Assembly (NCBI RefSeq): GCF_004217335.1
Contig: NZ_SHMP01000010.1
Location: 1 to 64,000, forward strand
DNA from: Natrinema hispanicum
GTDB taxonomy: Archaea; Halobacteriota; Halobacteria; Halobacteriales; Natrialbaceae
Direction of reading: 5' to 3'
DNA: 64,000 nucleotides
In this document: one piece after another, positions 18,313 through 27,560 of the stretch
Numbering within the stretch: the stretch's first letter is position 1
Layout of the letters: each line of letters begins with the position of its first letter
Position numbers and translations under genes: made by a program
The notes under the pieces: generated by a model
What the model saw: only the letters and a program-made list of their open reading frames with translations
Told to the model about the DNA's origin: nothing
Databases searched by the model: none

Positions 18313-18328
18313 TTCCGAATCTTCCGAA
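18313..18328. repeat. Tandem TTCCGAA upstream of the first orc gene
   Basis: TTCCGAA occurs at 18313-18319 and 18322-18328, nine bases apart. Single copies occur near 15303, 17216 and 20712. It could be a binding site for the adjacent Orc1 protein, but the number of copies is too low to be sure. Confidence 0.35.
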
Positions 18329-18532
18329 ATAGGAACTAGGGTCAGGGGGGCTACGACATAGATGCTGAAACCAGGCCAGTTTGTAGTTGGCAATACGATT
18401 TCTTTATCCAGAGAAGGTCGTGGAACTCGCGGTAAGTAAAGGTGAAGCAATCAATGTAACAACAATTTATACCTCCGTCAATTATCATTTCTGATTCTGG
18501 TCGTGTCGTGGTTGAGCCTTCCTAAATAGAGG

Positions 18533-18734
18533 TCACGCAACTACCGACAACCCGATAAGCAAGATGAGAAATGCGGCTCCAAGCCATGAAACTGGTAGTC
18601 CGAAGAGAGATAATCCAAAGGTTCCGATAAGTGCCAGCACGATAACTGCTATAAGGTGAGGGTGTCATAGAAGTATTCTCACGGAGAGATTGTTGGATTC
18701 GCTGAGACAAAGCATTCCAAGGGTCAAGATCCAA
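18533..18734 (-). pseudogene. Frameshifted small membrane protein
   Basis: An N-terminal part in one frame (MDLDPWNALSQRIQQSLREN from 18734) is followed, after a shift near 18664, by a frame coding two hydrophobic segments (LIAVIVLALIGTF and WLGAAFLILLIGLSVV) ending at 18533. Together they look like one small two-helix membrane protein that has lost its frame. Confidence 0.35.
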
Positions 18735-18763
18735 GTCGCCAAATTAACGAGATGAACCGGAAT

Positions 18764-18999
18764 TTAAAGAACTATTGTGTCGTGTTCAAAGTCATCGATG
18801 AACGCGAGAGCGTCCGTCGAGACGGCGGGCGCTCGAAGCCACACTGTCGCCAGACATCTTCGTTACGAAGCTCTCGTGCCATGGGACGAAGTCCGTAAAT
18901 CTCGTGGTAGAAACAGTGAAGGACCCCTTTCAGAAGTTCAGGTAGCTCATGAACCCGTGTTCGACCCCTCGAATCGAGGTCAAACACGGGATAGTCCAT
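18764..18999 (-). pseudogene. N-terminal fragment of an IS transposase, frameshifted
   Basis: The frame from 18999 (MDYPVFDLDSRGRTRVHELP) looks like the start of a haloarchaeal transposase, with a helical, arginine-rich region. After SRRTLSR the frame shifts by one base and would continue FIDDFEHDTIVL before a stop at 18764. The catalytic domain is absent. An inverted repeat in the 5' part (18954-18961/18983-18990) recalls the hairpins in the intact transposase genes here. Confidence 0.5.
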
Positions 19000-19175
19000 C
19001 AGAAACGAAGATTCAAGCTGATCGAAAAGTGCTGTTGTCTTGTTGTCTCAGTCTCTAGAGCTTTGAAAACCTGTGCGACCGTATCATATCCGGTAGGACG
19101 GCTTTGCTGCTGGACACATCAAATTCGTCCTGCCACTTCCTTGGAAGACTTCTGCACCACCGTCATGGTCTCGTT

Positions 19176-20366
19176 TTATTTCACAATACGAACCGTCGGG
19201 TTGTCTACACCGTAGTTGACGTATGCGATAAAGTCATCGACGACAATGGGGGTATTGTATCCTCTACTTCCGAGTGTCCAGCGCTTGGTTCCGGGGCTGC
19301 CGCTTGCACCATCCGAGTTCGCGTTGACGCTTACCAATCCGAGCGACGACGAGCTAGCAAGGATTGTGTCACCAACGACACTTAGTCCCGATTGCACGCT
19401 ACCGTGTAAACCGCTTTTTTGCGTCCGCCATCCAAGCTCACCAGTCGCTTGGTCGAGAGCAACGATGTCATTCACTTCTGTCGTGAATACATTACCGTTC
19501 GATACTATCGGCGGCGACCAACATCCTGTTCCTGCCCACTTCCATTTTCGGTCGCCAGTTTCGATGTCGAATGCGTAGATACCCGATTTGACATCAGCCA
19601 CATAAACGGTTTTGCCAGCAATCACCGGACACGCTCGTACCTTTTGGAGTTGGTGTTGCCAACGAATGGTCCCGTTCGTAGGGTCCATTGCAGTAATTCC
19701 GTCTTTGTCTGGGAAGATAACCACGTCATCCCCGACTGCCGGTCCAAAGTTCTCGAACTCCAGGGAAGAAACCCCTGATAGTTGCCTTGCATTCGAATTC
19801 TGCCAACGCGTCTTCCCTGAATCTATATCAAGTGCAATATATTTATCACTCGATCTCACGAAGACTGCCCCGTCTTGGACAGTCGGCGATGTCACAATGT
19901 TGGCCGAGAGATTTGTTTGCCATGTGACCTCTTTGTCTATTGTTATCGCAGACACGCGGGCGGTATCTACCTTCCCACGTCTACCATCACTAGTTACAAT
20001 GACAGTTTGTCCATCTAGACACGGCGTTCCGGCAACGGTCCCCGGTGGTTCAATCCTCCTAGGCAGTTCTCGGCTATCAAACGGAACAACGAGGATATCT
20101 TGTTCATCGCCGACGGCGAGATAATTTTCTGAGGCTACGGGGGAAGTTGCCACTGAGCCGGATAGACTGAATGATTGGTCAGTGGAAGGTGCCTCAAATG
20201 GGATGGTGCCGTCTTCGTAGCTCGCTTGGTGTGTCGGTCCGCGCCCGTACATCACCCAGCTGGTCGGCCCCTGAATAGGCCTATTTCTTCCCGTTTGGCG
20301 GAGTGTAGTACAGCCACAGAGCGTTACAATCCCAGAAGAGAGCATTTCACGTCGTCGGAGGACCAT
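19176..20366 (-). CDS. Lipoprotein with PQQ-type beta-propeller
   Basis: The product has 396 residues. It begins with RRREML, a short hydrophobic run and a lipobox LCGC, indicating export and lipid anchoring. The rest shows repeated blades with the PQQ-like pattern (AxDxxTGxxxW): ALDIDSGKTRWQ, AMDPTNGTIRWQ, AFDIETGDRKWK and ALDQATGELGWR. These repeats build an outer-surface propeller. No dehydrogenase domain is present, so a binding or scaffold role is more likely than an enzyme. Upstream is AT-rich, which suits a promoter. Confidence 0.8.
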   Translation of the reverse strand: MVLRRREMLSSGIVTLCGCTTLRQTGRNRPIQGPTSWVMYGRGPTHQASYEDGTIPFEAPSTDQSFSLSGSVATSPVASENYLAVGDEQDILVVPFDSRELPRRIEPPGTVAGTPCLDGQTVIVTSDGRRGKVDTARVSAITIDKEVTWQTNLSANIVTSPTVQDGAVFVRSSDKYIALDIDSGKTRWQNSNARQLSGVSSLEFENFGPAVGDDVVIFPDKDGITAMDPTNGTIRWQHQLQKVRACPVIAGKTVYVADVKSGIYAFDIETGDRKWKWAGTGCWSPPIVSNGNVFTTEVNDIVALDQATGELGWRTQKSGLHGSVQSGLSVVGDTILASSSSLGLVSVNANSDGASGSPGTKRWTLGSRGYNTPIVVDDFIAYVNYGVDNPTVRIVK

Positions 20367-20784
20367 AGGATTATATTATCTGAAGCACCTAAAAATATTT
20401 TGGATGCGACCACATTTTATCCCATTTCATATTACTTTATACAGAAAATTAAAGAATTTACTATTTGGCTTTCCAGTATACTTAACTACAATCATTTGGG
20501 TGGCCGAGTTTGTATCTCAGTCGTAGACCGCCATTCCTGTCGGAATCCTCTTTTATATTTCACGATTGACTTCTGGTGACATACAGTTCTAATCTGGAGT
20601 TCCCTTCAGTTTCTGATAAACCATATCCGCGTCAGGTGGGGAGCCGGTTCAGAACGCGGTCTACCAATACCACAGGAAACGAAGTTTTGGAAATCAAGTG
20701 GTGTTACAGGTTTCCGAATGCAGTTACACCGATCGTTCAAGATCAGAAGTTCGGGTCAACTCTACTGGAATCAATCACAGGAAA
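20367..20784. other. Intergenic, no gene seen
   Basis: The first 150 bases are AT-rich and should hold the promoter of the propeller lipoprotein. No other gene is supported. Confidence 0.4.
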
Positions 20785-21284
20785 TCATGCGTTTGGAGAT
20801 AACCCCAATACATCGACCCCTTCGATGTGAATCGCCTGAAGGAGGGCCTCATCATCAAACGCCATACGGTCTAAATTGAGAGTTTCAAGGAAGTCTGAGG
20901 GACAATGGGCATTGTACAGGCGGCAAACAACGTCTCCGAAGGTAGTTGTGGATGGTTCCTCCAGTACGTTCCTACACTGGAGATGGGCTGATCGACATGG
21001 GTGGAAGTGCGTTGTTTGTGCGGTGGATCGTTGAGCAAGGTGAGGTCACAGTTAGTTCTAGCTTTGGTAGAGAGGACACTCAACAGGTCGTTATCAGTGA
21101 ATTCGCTGACGTCGATCGTGATCGGCTTGCTGAAACAGCAGACAGAATTTCGAAGTGCACAGGCCATTTCTATGAACGCCAGCTCTGACCGGGATTTCCA
21201 ATACGCACCCACTGCTGAAAGGACTGAGTTGATTCGATCTACATCAGTAGCTCGTCGAGAGGGGATGTATTCTGTCGGACTCAT
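20785..21284 (-). pseudogene. Degraded gene of unknown function
   Basis: The frame from the ATG at 21284 reads plausibly for about 70 residues (MSPTEYIPSRRATDVDRI...). Near the 3' end a different frame is better (FGDVVCRLYN ... LNLDRMAFDDEALLQAIH ... VDVLGLSPNA, stop at 20785). Two frames sharing one gene-sized region suggest frameshift decay. The product is not recognised. Confidence 0.35.
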
Positions 21285-21568
21285 GGGCGAGTGTTGAGAA
21301 AAGACGAGTATGAATAGTTGGATTCCTGTTCTCTAACATCAGACAGTTCTTGCGGATCTTATTCCACACCTGCCTCACTTGGAGAGAGGCCGTGAACGTT
21401 TCGTGTCATTCGCAACTCGACCGAGCGAAATCTGAATGTTCGGCTTGAGTCACGAATCCGTCGAAAACAGCCGTCTCGAGAACGAACGGGACAATGTACG
21501 CGCGAGTAGTGTCGGTTTCGCCCGGTGCATGACCATTTATTCACGCCCCGTCCTTCAGGAACGGTGTA

Positions 21569-21979
21569 ATGTCAGGAATTGAAATGGCACTCGCTACCGC
21601 GGCTGTGAATGTTGCCTCAAAAGAGTTCGCCCAATGGATCAAAGATCGCGGCCCCGATCTCTCGGAATCTGATTGGAAACAGGCAGGCCAACCGGTTGTG
21701 CGACAGATTCAGGCAGCGTATGAGCAACACCAAGCTGGGAATCGCCCGACAGGCGAACGGGTCCAGCAACAACTCCAACAGGGCGGACTTGTCTTTCGGG
21801 AGTTGGCGATCATCGGCGAGAACCGCGACCTCGACGAATCGATCACGAGCCTGTACGAGGAATTTGCGGATGCGTGTGCTGAATGGGAACGGTCGCCTGA
21901 ATTGGACCTCGGGACAGAACCAGCCGGCGAAGCAGAACGATTCTACGATCTCTGCGAGGAATACCAGCGCGTTGTGTAG
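21569..21979 (+). CDS. Hypothetical helical protein
   Basis: The product has 136 residues with mostly helical character, and a short hydrophobic N-terminus (MALATAAVNVASKEFAQW). Acidic with haloarchaeal codon use. No recognised domain. It converges on a gene remnant just downstream. Confidence 0.55.
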   Translation: MSGIEMALATAAVNVASKEFAQWIKDRGPDLSESDWKQAGQPVVRQIQAAYEQHQAGNRPTGERVQQQLQQGGLVFRELAIIGENRDLDESITSLYEEFADACAEWERSPELDLGTEPAGEAERFYDLCEEYQRVV

Positions 21980-21982
21980 GGC

Positions 21983-22134
21983 CTACGCCGTCTCGCCGAA
22001 CGCCCCGAGTCCGGTCTGATACTCGAGTTCGTCAGCTCGTATGCGGCCTTCGCGTCGGCTTCCACGTCGATCGCCAGGACATCGACATCCGATCCGTACT
22101 CGCGTTCGGCAGCGACCGCCACGGACGGTCCGGG
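21983..22134 (-). pseudogene. Short gene remnant with a frameshift
   Basis: One minus-strand frame reads SVAVAAEREYGSDVDVLAID... and breaks off; a second frame supplies the end ELEYQTGLGAFGETA with a stop at 21983. Both have the acidic haloarchaeal style. Original gene unknown. Confidence 0.3.
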
Positions 22135-22200
22135 TTACAGTGTTCTCAGTGGGGAATTTCCCGGTATCGTTATGACGCTCCAACCAACTGAAAGGATCAC

Positions 22201-22800
22201 ATGGTGTTAAGTCAGATTCAAGAACTGATCCCGGTGATTGCAGGGAATCTACTGATTATCCTGGCATCTTCGTTCTTTGGATCGCTCTTCATCTTACTTG
22301 GCCGGTCCATTCGGCAGAAAAGAGCACTCATAAGTGCGTTACACGCGGAATTGGTCGACAATTATACAGAGGCTATGGCTACAAATTCCGAGCTTGAGGC
22401 TCGAGATGGCGATCTCTTTGGTGCATTTACTAATCTCCAAGTTCGAAGTTCAGCCATTGAGAGCTTACAGACGAATGACCCATCACTCTATGCATCGATC
22501 GATGCGTACTCAGACAACTTGTATAAGCCATATGCAGCACACGCTCAGTTTGAGGAATATGAGAAAATTGGCTTTTGGAAAACGATGCTGGAGACGGTAT
22601 CTATAACAAAAGAAACAATCCCTGATGGTGGTGAACCAATAGATCCCGACCCATTGAAGGAAATAGTCAAAAACTACGAGGAATGGACCCAAGATGCTAT
22701 TGATGAAGTAGAATCATACACAGAAGAGAGCCTACTCCGAAAAATAATCTACTATAATTGTCATCCTCAGTGGTCAGTTGGCGAAGTTGAAAAGATTTAG
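22201..22800 (+). CDS. Membrane-anchored hypothetical protein
   Basis: The product has 199 residues. One strong hydrophobic segment (about 10-36, VIAGNLLIILASSFFGSLFILLG) is followed by a long helical, mostly charged part. The anchor and coiled-coil-like body suggest a membrane-tethered protein. No domain recognised. It is more AT-rich than the remnants that follow it. Confidence 0.55.
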   Translation: MVLSQIQELIPVIAGNLLIILASSFFGSLFILLGRSIRQKRALISALHAELVDNYTEAMATNSELEARDGDLFGAFTNLQVRSSAIESLQTNDPSLYASIDAYSDNLYKPYAAHAQFEEYEKIGFWKTMLETVSITKETIPDGGEPIDPDPLKEIVKNYEEWTQDAIDEVESYTEESLLRKIIYYNCHPQWSVGEVEKI

Positions 22801-23030
22801 CTATGTCGTCTCGCTGCCGGAAAACGCCTCAAGCGGCGCTTGCTCTGGCTCACACCCACCCGACTCGTCGCCGTCGGCAGCCGCTTTTCGGTCAGCGTGA
22901 GAGCTCCGAACGCGATGCCCGGACGGCCGCTGGCACTTCGAGTCGGCGCTGGCCCCACAGTCGGGCAGGGAACCTCGCGAGCCTGGACGTCTGTCTCGTC
23001 GTACTCGCCGTCGATCGGGCCGGTGGTCAT
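22801..23030 (-). pseudogene. Frameshifted small zinc-finger protein
   Basis: The ATG at 23030 overlaps the stop of the upstream gene (ATGA). After VPCP the frame shifts by one base; the other frame then reads DCGASADSKCQRPSGHRVRSSHADR and ends at 22801. Rejoined, it gives a CPxC...C...H zinc-binding module known from haloarchaeal phage and plasmid proteins. The native gene was about 76 residues. Confidence 0.5.
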
Positions 23031-23637
23031 GCGGAGCCTCCGTAGGAGCCGATCGTTGCCTGCAGACTCCCCGATTCACCGGGCCTCAGATCGGGGCTGC
23101 CGGTTTCTTCGGTCGCAGCTTCCAGCTTCTCGAGATAGTGACAGTAGCCGTTCTGAAAGATCGAGGTCGTATCGCAACTGTCGAACCCAGTTTTGTAGGC
23201 CCACACGAGGCCGTCAGAGCCGCCGGGATTCCCGAGTGGGTCCGCAGGCCGTTCGTCAGCGTTGGGTCGTCGTGGTTCGCTGCGAACTCAACGATTCGAT
23301 CGCCGTAGGTGCGCTTCCATCGCTTCGGGCCGCCGACGAACACACCTTGACAGCCCCGAATCGCATCGAACTGCTCCCAAGGGGAAGGTCGGGTTGCACC
23401 ACCCAGTAGCACATCACTTCTCCGCTGCCGATCGGCAGTTTTCGATCTGTGAGCCACTCGCGGTGGGCGTCGATCGTAGCCTCGGCGTCGCCATAGACAT
23501 CTGGCAACACGAAGAAATCCGGTGAGGTCGGCATTTCAGTGAGCGCCCGGTCGAGCGTTTCGTAGTAGGCGTCCGGATCGAACGAATCCGTATACACGCT
23601 ATTATCGATGAAATACGGGCCGTCGTGGGGCGTCATC
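23027..23637 (-). pseudogene. Frameshifted gene of an unrecognised haloarchaeal family
   Basis: An ATG at 23637 overlaps the end of the upstream DUF6884-like gene. The frame reads MTPHDGPYFIDNSVYTDSF... and PDFFVLPDVYGDAEATIDAHREWL. It shifts near 23385 to a frame with GCQGVFVGGPKRWKRTYG, and again near 23235 to one with GLVWAYKTGFDSCDTTSIFQ and a stop at 23027. Two frameshifts in 600 bases make a functional product unlikely, unless they are sequence errors. Confidence 0.5.
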
Positions 23638-24000
23638 TTTGCACCACGCCATGCCACACCCGACGCCAGTGACATAGTCGGACGTCTGCCACGGCGTGAG
23701 CACGGCCGCCGGGAGCGTCTCGAAGTGTCCCTCGAGCGCCCCGACGTAGGTCTCGCTGCCGATGAACACGACGACGTCGTAGTCGCCGGCCGTGAGCACG
23801 TCCGCAAGGTCTCGAGCGACCGCCCGCCCCCACGCCCGAACCTGGATGTCGGTCATAGTGTCGAGCGTGCGGTCGTAGTGAGCGAGTTCGGTCTAGTTGT
23901 GGACCAACCTGTACTCGGCAGACATGATGTAATAGCCATGCGAGTGTCGCCCGTAGCGGTCTTTGCAGGTGTTGACGCTCGAGTCGTTTTGACCGTCCGT
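23602..24000 (-). pseudogene. DUF6884-like gene with an internal stop
   Basis: The reading frame shows YYIMSAEYRLVHN, a TAG stop at 23893-23895, then TELAHYDRTLDTMTDIQVRAW and YDVVVFIGSETYVGAL, which is the arrangement of the haloarchaeal DUF6884 family as I know it. The N-terminal cysteine motif region is missing. It may restart at the ATG at 23856, but that product would lack the first half of the domain. Confidence 0.5.
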
Positions 24001-24253
24001 CTATAGCGAAATTCTCGTTCAAGACTGTATAGGCGTACCCAGAGCGTACGCATCGGCCATGGGCTGAGCCAACCTGCGGCCTCGAGACAGTTATCAGGTG
24101 GTCCTCATTAGTGATGGTATGGTTCTGTCCATTCGCCTGCCGCTCGCTTCAGCTCCGCGTTCTTTGATCGGTCTGGTTAGGTGTAGCAGCAACATCCGAT
24201 CTCATCACCGTGCATTAGCACAACTCACGAAGCTTCATCTGAGAAGTCGATTT

Positions 24254-24697
24254 TTATGATTCGTCAGTGAGGAGTGGTCCAGATTCTCGGTCTTCTCGAG
24301 TCGCAACAAAGACCTCAGCAATGTCCTCGGGAGTCAACTGTTGTGCTGCAGATTTGAGCAGTGCATTGTGAAGTTCACGTTTCTGCACAGCTTCATAGCC
24401 ATCGCGACGGAGCATAATCTCGGCTTCGAAGAGAAGGCCAGATGCACCATCAATCGTGTCCCACGTTTCAGGAAGGCAGTAGATCGAATGCTGTGTCTGT
24501 GTCTTCGCAGTTGGGAATGCTGGCTCTGTCTGAGGATTATATGCTGAGACGGTATCACGATCCTCAGACGTAGTGTCATTTCCTGACGGTTCTTCCCCTG
24601 CTGTGGAGTCATCTGCAAGGGTACCAGCAAGTTCATCCAGCGCCTCGTCACCAGGATCAGATTCCTCCGACTCGTCAGCAAGGTCGTCGAAGGGCAT
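24254..24697 (-). CDS. Small partner protein of the ParA gene
   Basis: The product has 147 residues. The first 50 are acidic and disordered; residues about 70-135 look helical (IDGASGLLFEAEIMLRRDG, KRELHNALLKSAAQQL, DIAEVFVATRED). Its ATG overlaps the ParA stop by one base (TAATG), so the two are translationally coupled. In this position a ParB-like or centromere-binding adaptor is expected, but no known ParB fold is evident. Confidence 0.65.
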   Translation of the reverse strand: MPFDDLADESEESDPGDEALDELAGTLADDSTAGEEPSGNDTTSEDRDTVSAYNPQTEPAFPTAKTQTQHSIYCLPETWDTIDGASGLLFEAEIMLRRDGYEAVQKRELHNALLKSAAQQLTPEDIAEVFVATREDRESGPLLTDES

Positions 24698-25575
24698 TAC
24701 CGCATCACCCCGCCGTTTTCGACGATCTGGGCAAGTTCCTCATAACACTTGAGTTGGTCACACTCTGGATCATAATCGCGTAGCGGTTTGCGAGCACGAT
24801 GTGCTTTATCGATACTAGCACGGTGACGGATACCTGGGAGATCACCATTGTAGTTGCCAGCGTCGATTGCTTCCCAATCAGCCGCAGAGAGATGTGCGAA
24901 GTTTGGGACGCACGATGCAAGCTCATCACGGCTGTTAATCGCGTACAGCAGGTTTCGGTCTCGAGTGTCCTGATCGAGGCGTTCGCTAAGATCAGTTGGA
25001 ACAAGTGCAAGCAATTGGAGGTCGAAGTACTGGCGCGCTTCTTGGATCAGGCGTTTGTTCGTCTGCGTGATTCCAGATTCCCATCCACTCTCCGGACGGA
25101 GTGGGACAATGAGATTCTTTGTTGCAAACAAGGCATTGTCGTTGAGCTTTCCTCGATTGGCCGGCGTATCGACAACGATGTAGGAGTATGTATCCCCAAG
25201 TAGAGGATCAACGACGTTACGGTTAAGTCGTTGACTCGAGGCCATTGCCGATTTCAGATTCGTCTCCACCTCCTCGAGAGCTTCATGGGACGGCAGAAGA
25301 TCAAGGTCATCGGTAACTGGAACGACATGATCTAACGGATCAGCGCCGTCAAGTAGGACTTCTTGAACGTGGTTGTTGGACTCGTACTGGTCACGGTAGC
25401 CAAGATTGAATGTGGTGTGGCCGTTATCGTCGAGATCAACAAGGAGAACACGGCCGTTTCGCTCTGCAAGTTCTCGTGCAAGGTTGATCGCGGTAGTTGA
25501 TTTTCCAAAACCACCTTTGAGGACGTTAACTGCAACAGCTCGAGGGTTTTTCGTGAGCTCGGGATCGCTAGCCAT
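24697..25575 (-). CDS. ParA/Soj-family partition ATPase
   Basis: The product has 292 residues from the ATG at 25575. A longer frame to 25635 exists, but a TATA box at 25600-25606 sits 25-31 bases before 25575, which supports the leaderless short form. It has the deviant Walker A KGGFGKST (20-27), the DLDDNGH switch-like region, and YIVVDTPAN (Walker B). ParA proteins bind DNA non-specifically as ATP dimers and move plasmid copies apart. The overlapping downstream gene is its likely partner, and the origin and orc gene lie directly upstream, a typical plasmid maintenance block. Confidence 0.9.
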   Translation of the reverse strand: MASDPELTKNPRAVAVNVLKGGFGKSTTAINLARELAERNGRVLLVDLDDNGHTTFNLGYRDQYESNNHVQEVLLDGADPLDHVVPVTDDLDLLPSHEALEEVETNLKSAMASSQRLNRNVVDPLLGDTYSYIVVDTPANRGKLNDNALFATKNLIVPLRPESGWESGITQTNKRLIQEARQYFDLQLLALVPTDLSERLDQDTRDRNLLYAINSRDELASCVPNFAHLSAADWEAIDAGNYNGDLPGIRHRASIDKAHRARKPLRDYDPECDQLKCYEELAQIVENGGVMR

Positions 25576-25599
25576 AGAGGATAGTTCACGTAGCCACAG

Positions 25600-25606
25600 T
25601 ATAAAG
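25600..25606 (-). promoter_or_regulatory. TATA box of the ParA gene
   Basis: CTTTATA on the minus strand, 25-31 bases before the ATG at 25575; supports the short, leaderless start. Confidence 0.6.
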
Positions 25607-25728
25607 TGTGATGGAAAGAGATCATGTAGAGACATGAGTGTACCTCACCACGTTATCAAAATTCAGACCCGTGAGTGAATTCTGTACAATATAGAAATGA
25701 CCTACAAGATAAAGTGTGGCCCATGTAG

Positions 25729-25746
25729 CTACATTCTTGAATGTAG
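25729..25746. repeat. Inverted repeat upstream of ParA
   Basis: CTACATTC and GAATGTAG flank a 2-base spacer (perfect 8-base arms). A related sequence, CTTCTTGAATGTGGGGATAGAA, recurs near 27779. Either may be a partition-site element or operator. Confidence 0.4.
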
Positions 25747-25803
25747 AGATAGAAGGACTAGCATAGGCGGTCGGCGAATTAGCTGAAAGAGAGAGCGCTA
25801 AGC

Positions 25804-25828
25804 TCCCGTCCTCAAGGAGCGGACGGGA
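25804..25828. repeat. Hairpin resembling an IS200/IS605-type end
   Basis: TCCCGTCC (25804-25811) pairs with GGACGGGA (25821-25828) around a 9-base loop. The sequence recalls the 3' ends of haloarchaeal IS200/IS605-type elements, but no transposase or TnpB lies next to it, so it would be a solitary remnant. Confidence 0.3.
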
Positions 25829-25938
25829 TCAGCCATGAGCGAATAGAGCGCGGGGTAGTTCATCTTAGGAATGGATCTCGTCAGGAGAGATGGACCTCAA
25901 AGAGATTCAGAAGACCAATTGAGAGAAGACGGAAGGGG

Positions 25939-26336
25939 CACCCCCGGGGGCGTCCAGAAAAGACGGAAGGAAAAGCGATCCACCTCGCGATCGCAGAGAA
26001 ACTGTTAAAACATCCTTCTAGTAAGACTGTATCTTTTTCTAGTGAAATATATCCTAGTTCGAAATCTATAAGAGGTGTACTATTGTACAGAACCGCAAAG
26101 CAGGTAGTGGAAAGCAAGGAAGGATGAATATCCGACCGCGCTTTCGGCTGTTTTCTCCTGATCTCTTTCATTGAGGCAGTAATCGTGATATCTTGTGGTT
26201 CCAGGCTCTGATAACTTCGTTTCATTGCGGGCCTCTTTTTCCCGCTAATTCCGGACGCCCCCGGGTGGGGGTGGGTCTCATCCACCCGTATTTCTGGACA
26301 TTATGGGGGGTTCTGGACACTACGGTTATTTGTATA
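25939..26336. other. Replication origin with ORB-like repeats
   Basis: Sequences of the form TTCYGGAC followed by a G-tract occur at 25939-25959 (minus), 26249-26271 (plus), 26292-26310 (plus) and 27567-27584 (plus, after the orc gene); 26311-26320 has only the TTCTGGACAC part. The first two are long (share GGACGCCCCCGGG) and face each other around an AT-rich stretch (about 26003-26095), the classical archaeal layout of an unwinding element between inverted ORBs. The second orc gene begins immediately after it. Confidence 0.75.
26326..26334 (+). promoter_or_regulatory. TATA box of the second orc gene
   Basis: TTATTTGTA lies 24-32 bases before the ATG at 26358 and directly beside ORB-like repeats, so initiator binding could repress its own promoter. 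Confidence 0.55.
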
Positions 26337-26357
26337 ATGAGTGCGTTGTCTCCTATC

Positions 26358-27560
26358 ATGACCGAGTACTTTCAGGACCGATCAGAGATCTTCGAAAGCG
26401 AACGTATCCTGAAAGAGAGTTACACACCGAATGATCTTCCAGAACGAGAAGAGCAACTCAAACGACTTGGGTTGGAGGTTCTTTCCCCAGTTCTCAACGA
26501 TGCACCCCCTCACAACGCGTTTCTGTACGGTAAGCCCGGGCAGGGGAAAACAGCAGCTGCACGTTTTCTCCTTGAGAAACTGCAAGAGGAAGTCGATGAG
26601 CGGAGCGGAATCAACTTGACTACTATCTTTCAAACGTGTAAAGGGCATCACTCTTCGTATCAGGTTGCGTGTGATCTTGTAGAACAATTAACTGGTGACA
26701 ACCCGAACGGTCATCCAAAGAGGAAAGTATTCGCCCGGCTGTACGATGCTCTTCAAGATATTGGTGGAATTGTCGTTATTGTCCTTGATGAAGTTGACAA
26801 CATCGGAAACAAAGATATGATTCTCTATGAGCTGCCACGCGCGCGTGACAACAGTCATATTGAGGATATGGACGTTTCCGTGATCGGAATCAGCAACGAT
26901 ATGACGTTCTACGAGGAACTCGACCCTCGAGCTAAGGATTCGCTATGCGAGGTCGAAATTCACTTTCCACCGTATGATGCTGATCAACTGCGGAGCATTC
27001 TCAACCGTCGGTCAGAGAAAGCGTTCGTCGATAGTGCTGTCACGCAGGAAGCTATCGCACTAGCAGCGGCGCTTGCTGCCCAAGATCTAGGATCGGCACG
27101 GCAGGCAATTCGGTATCTGTACAAGGCCGGTGAGTTCGCCGCTCTTAACGACGAACCGCAGGTCAGTGAGGAGCATGTCCGTAAGGCCGAGGACCATGTT
27201 GAGCAGATGAACATCGCGCAGAGCATCCGTGATTTGACAATACAGGATCAGTTGGCATTGCTAGCACTCACTTCGTTGGCAACAGGGAATGAAACGCCAG
27301 CGCCAACACCAGAGGTGTACTCGAGGTACACAGATATCACATCTCACGTGGACACGAACTCGATCGCAATGCGTCGGGTTCGCAGTCATCTCCATGATCT
27401 AGATATGATTGGTGTCGTCTCAGGCGCAAAACGTAGTGGCGGATCGCGGGGCGGTCCAAAGTACTACTGGGAGTTGAACACGGATTTGGATACTACGGTC
27501 AATGTCTTGACTGAGGAAAATCGGTTTAATGATGTTCTTAGCTTGATAGATAAGCCATAA
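26358..27560 (+). CDS. Orc1/Cdc6-family replication initiator (second of two)
   Basis: The product has 400 residues from the ATG at 26358. Earlier in-frame ATGs exist (26193, 26337), but the TATA box at 26326-26334 and the typical N-terminus MTEYFQDRSEIFESERIL fix this start. Walker A is GKPGQGKT (58-65), Walker B VIVLDEVD (about 140-147), with sensor 1 near ISNDMTF and sensor 2 near LGSARQAIR. The C-terminal winged helix starts near 300. It binds ORB sites, and ORB-like repeats lie both before and after the gene. It should be the initiator of this replicon. Confidence 0.92.
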   Translation: MTEYFQDRSEIFESERILKESYTPNDLPEREEQLKRLGLEVLSPVLNDAPPHNAFLYGKPGQGKTAAARFLLEKLQEEVDERSGINLTTIFQTCKGHHSSYQVACDLVEQLTGDNPNGHPKRKVFARLYDALQDIGGIVVIVLDEVDNIGNKDMILYELPRARDNSHIEDMDVSVIGISNDMTFYEELDPRAKDSLCEVEIHFPPYDADQLRSILNRRSEKAFVDSAVTQEAIALAAALAAQDLGSARQAIRYLYKAGEFAALNDEPQVSEEHVRKAEDHVEQMNIAQSIRDLTIQDQLALLALTSLATGNETPAPTPEVYSRYTDITSHVDTNSIAMRRVRSHLHDLDMIGVVSGAKRSGGSRGGPKYYWELNTDLDTTVNVLTEENRFNDVLSLIDKP

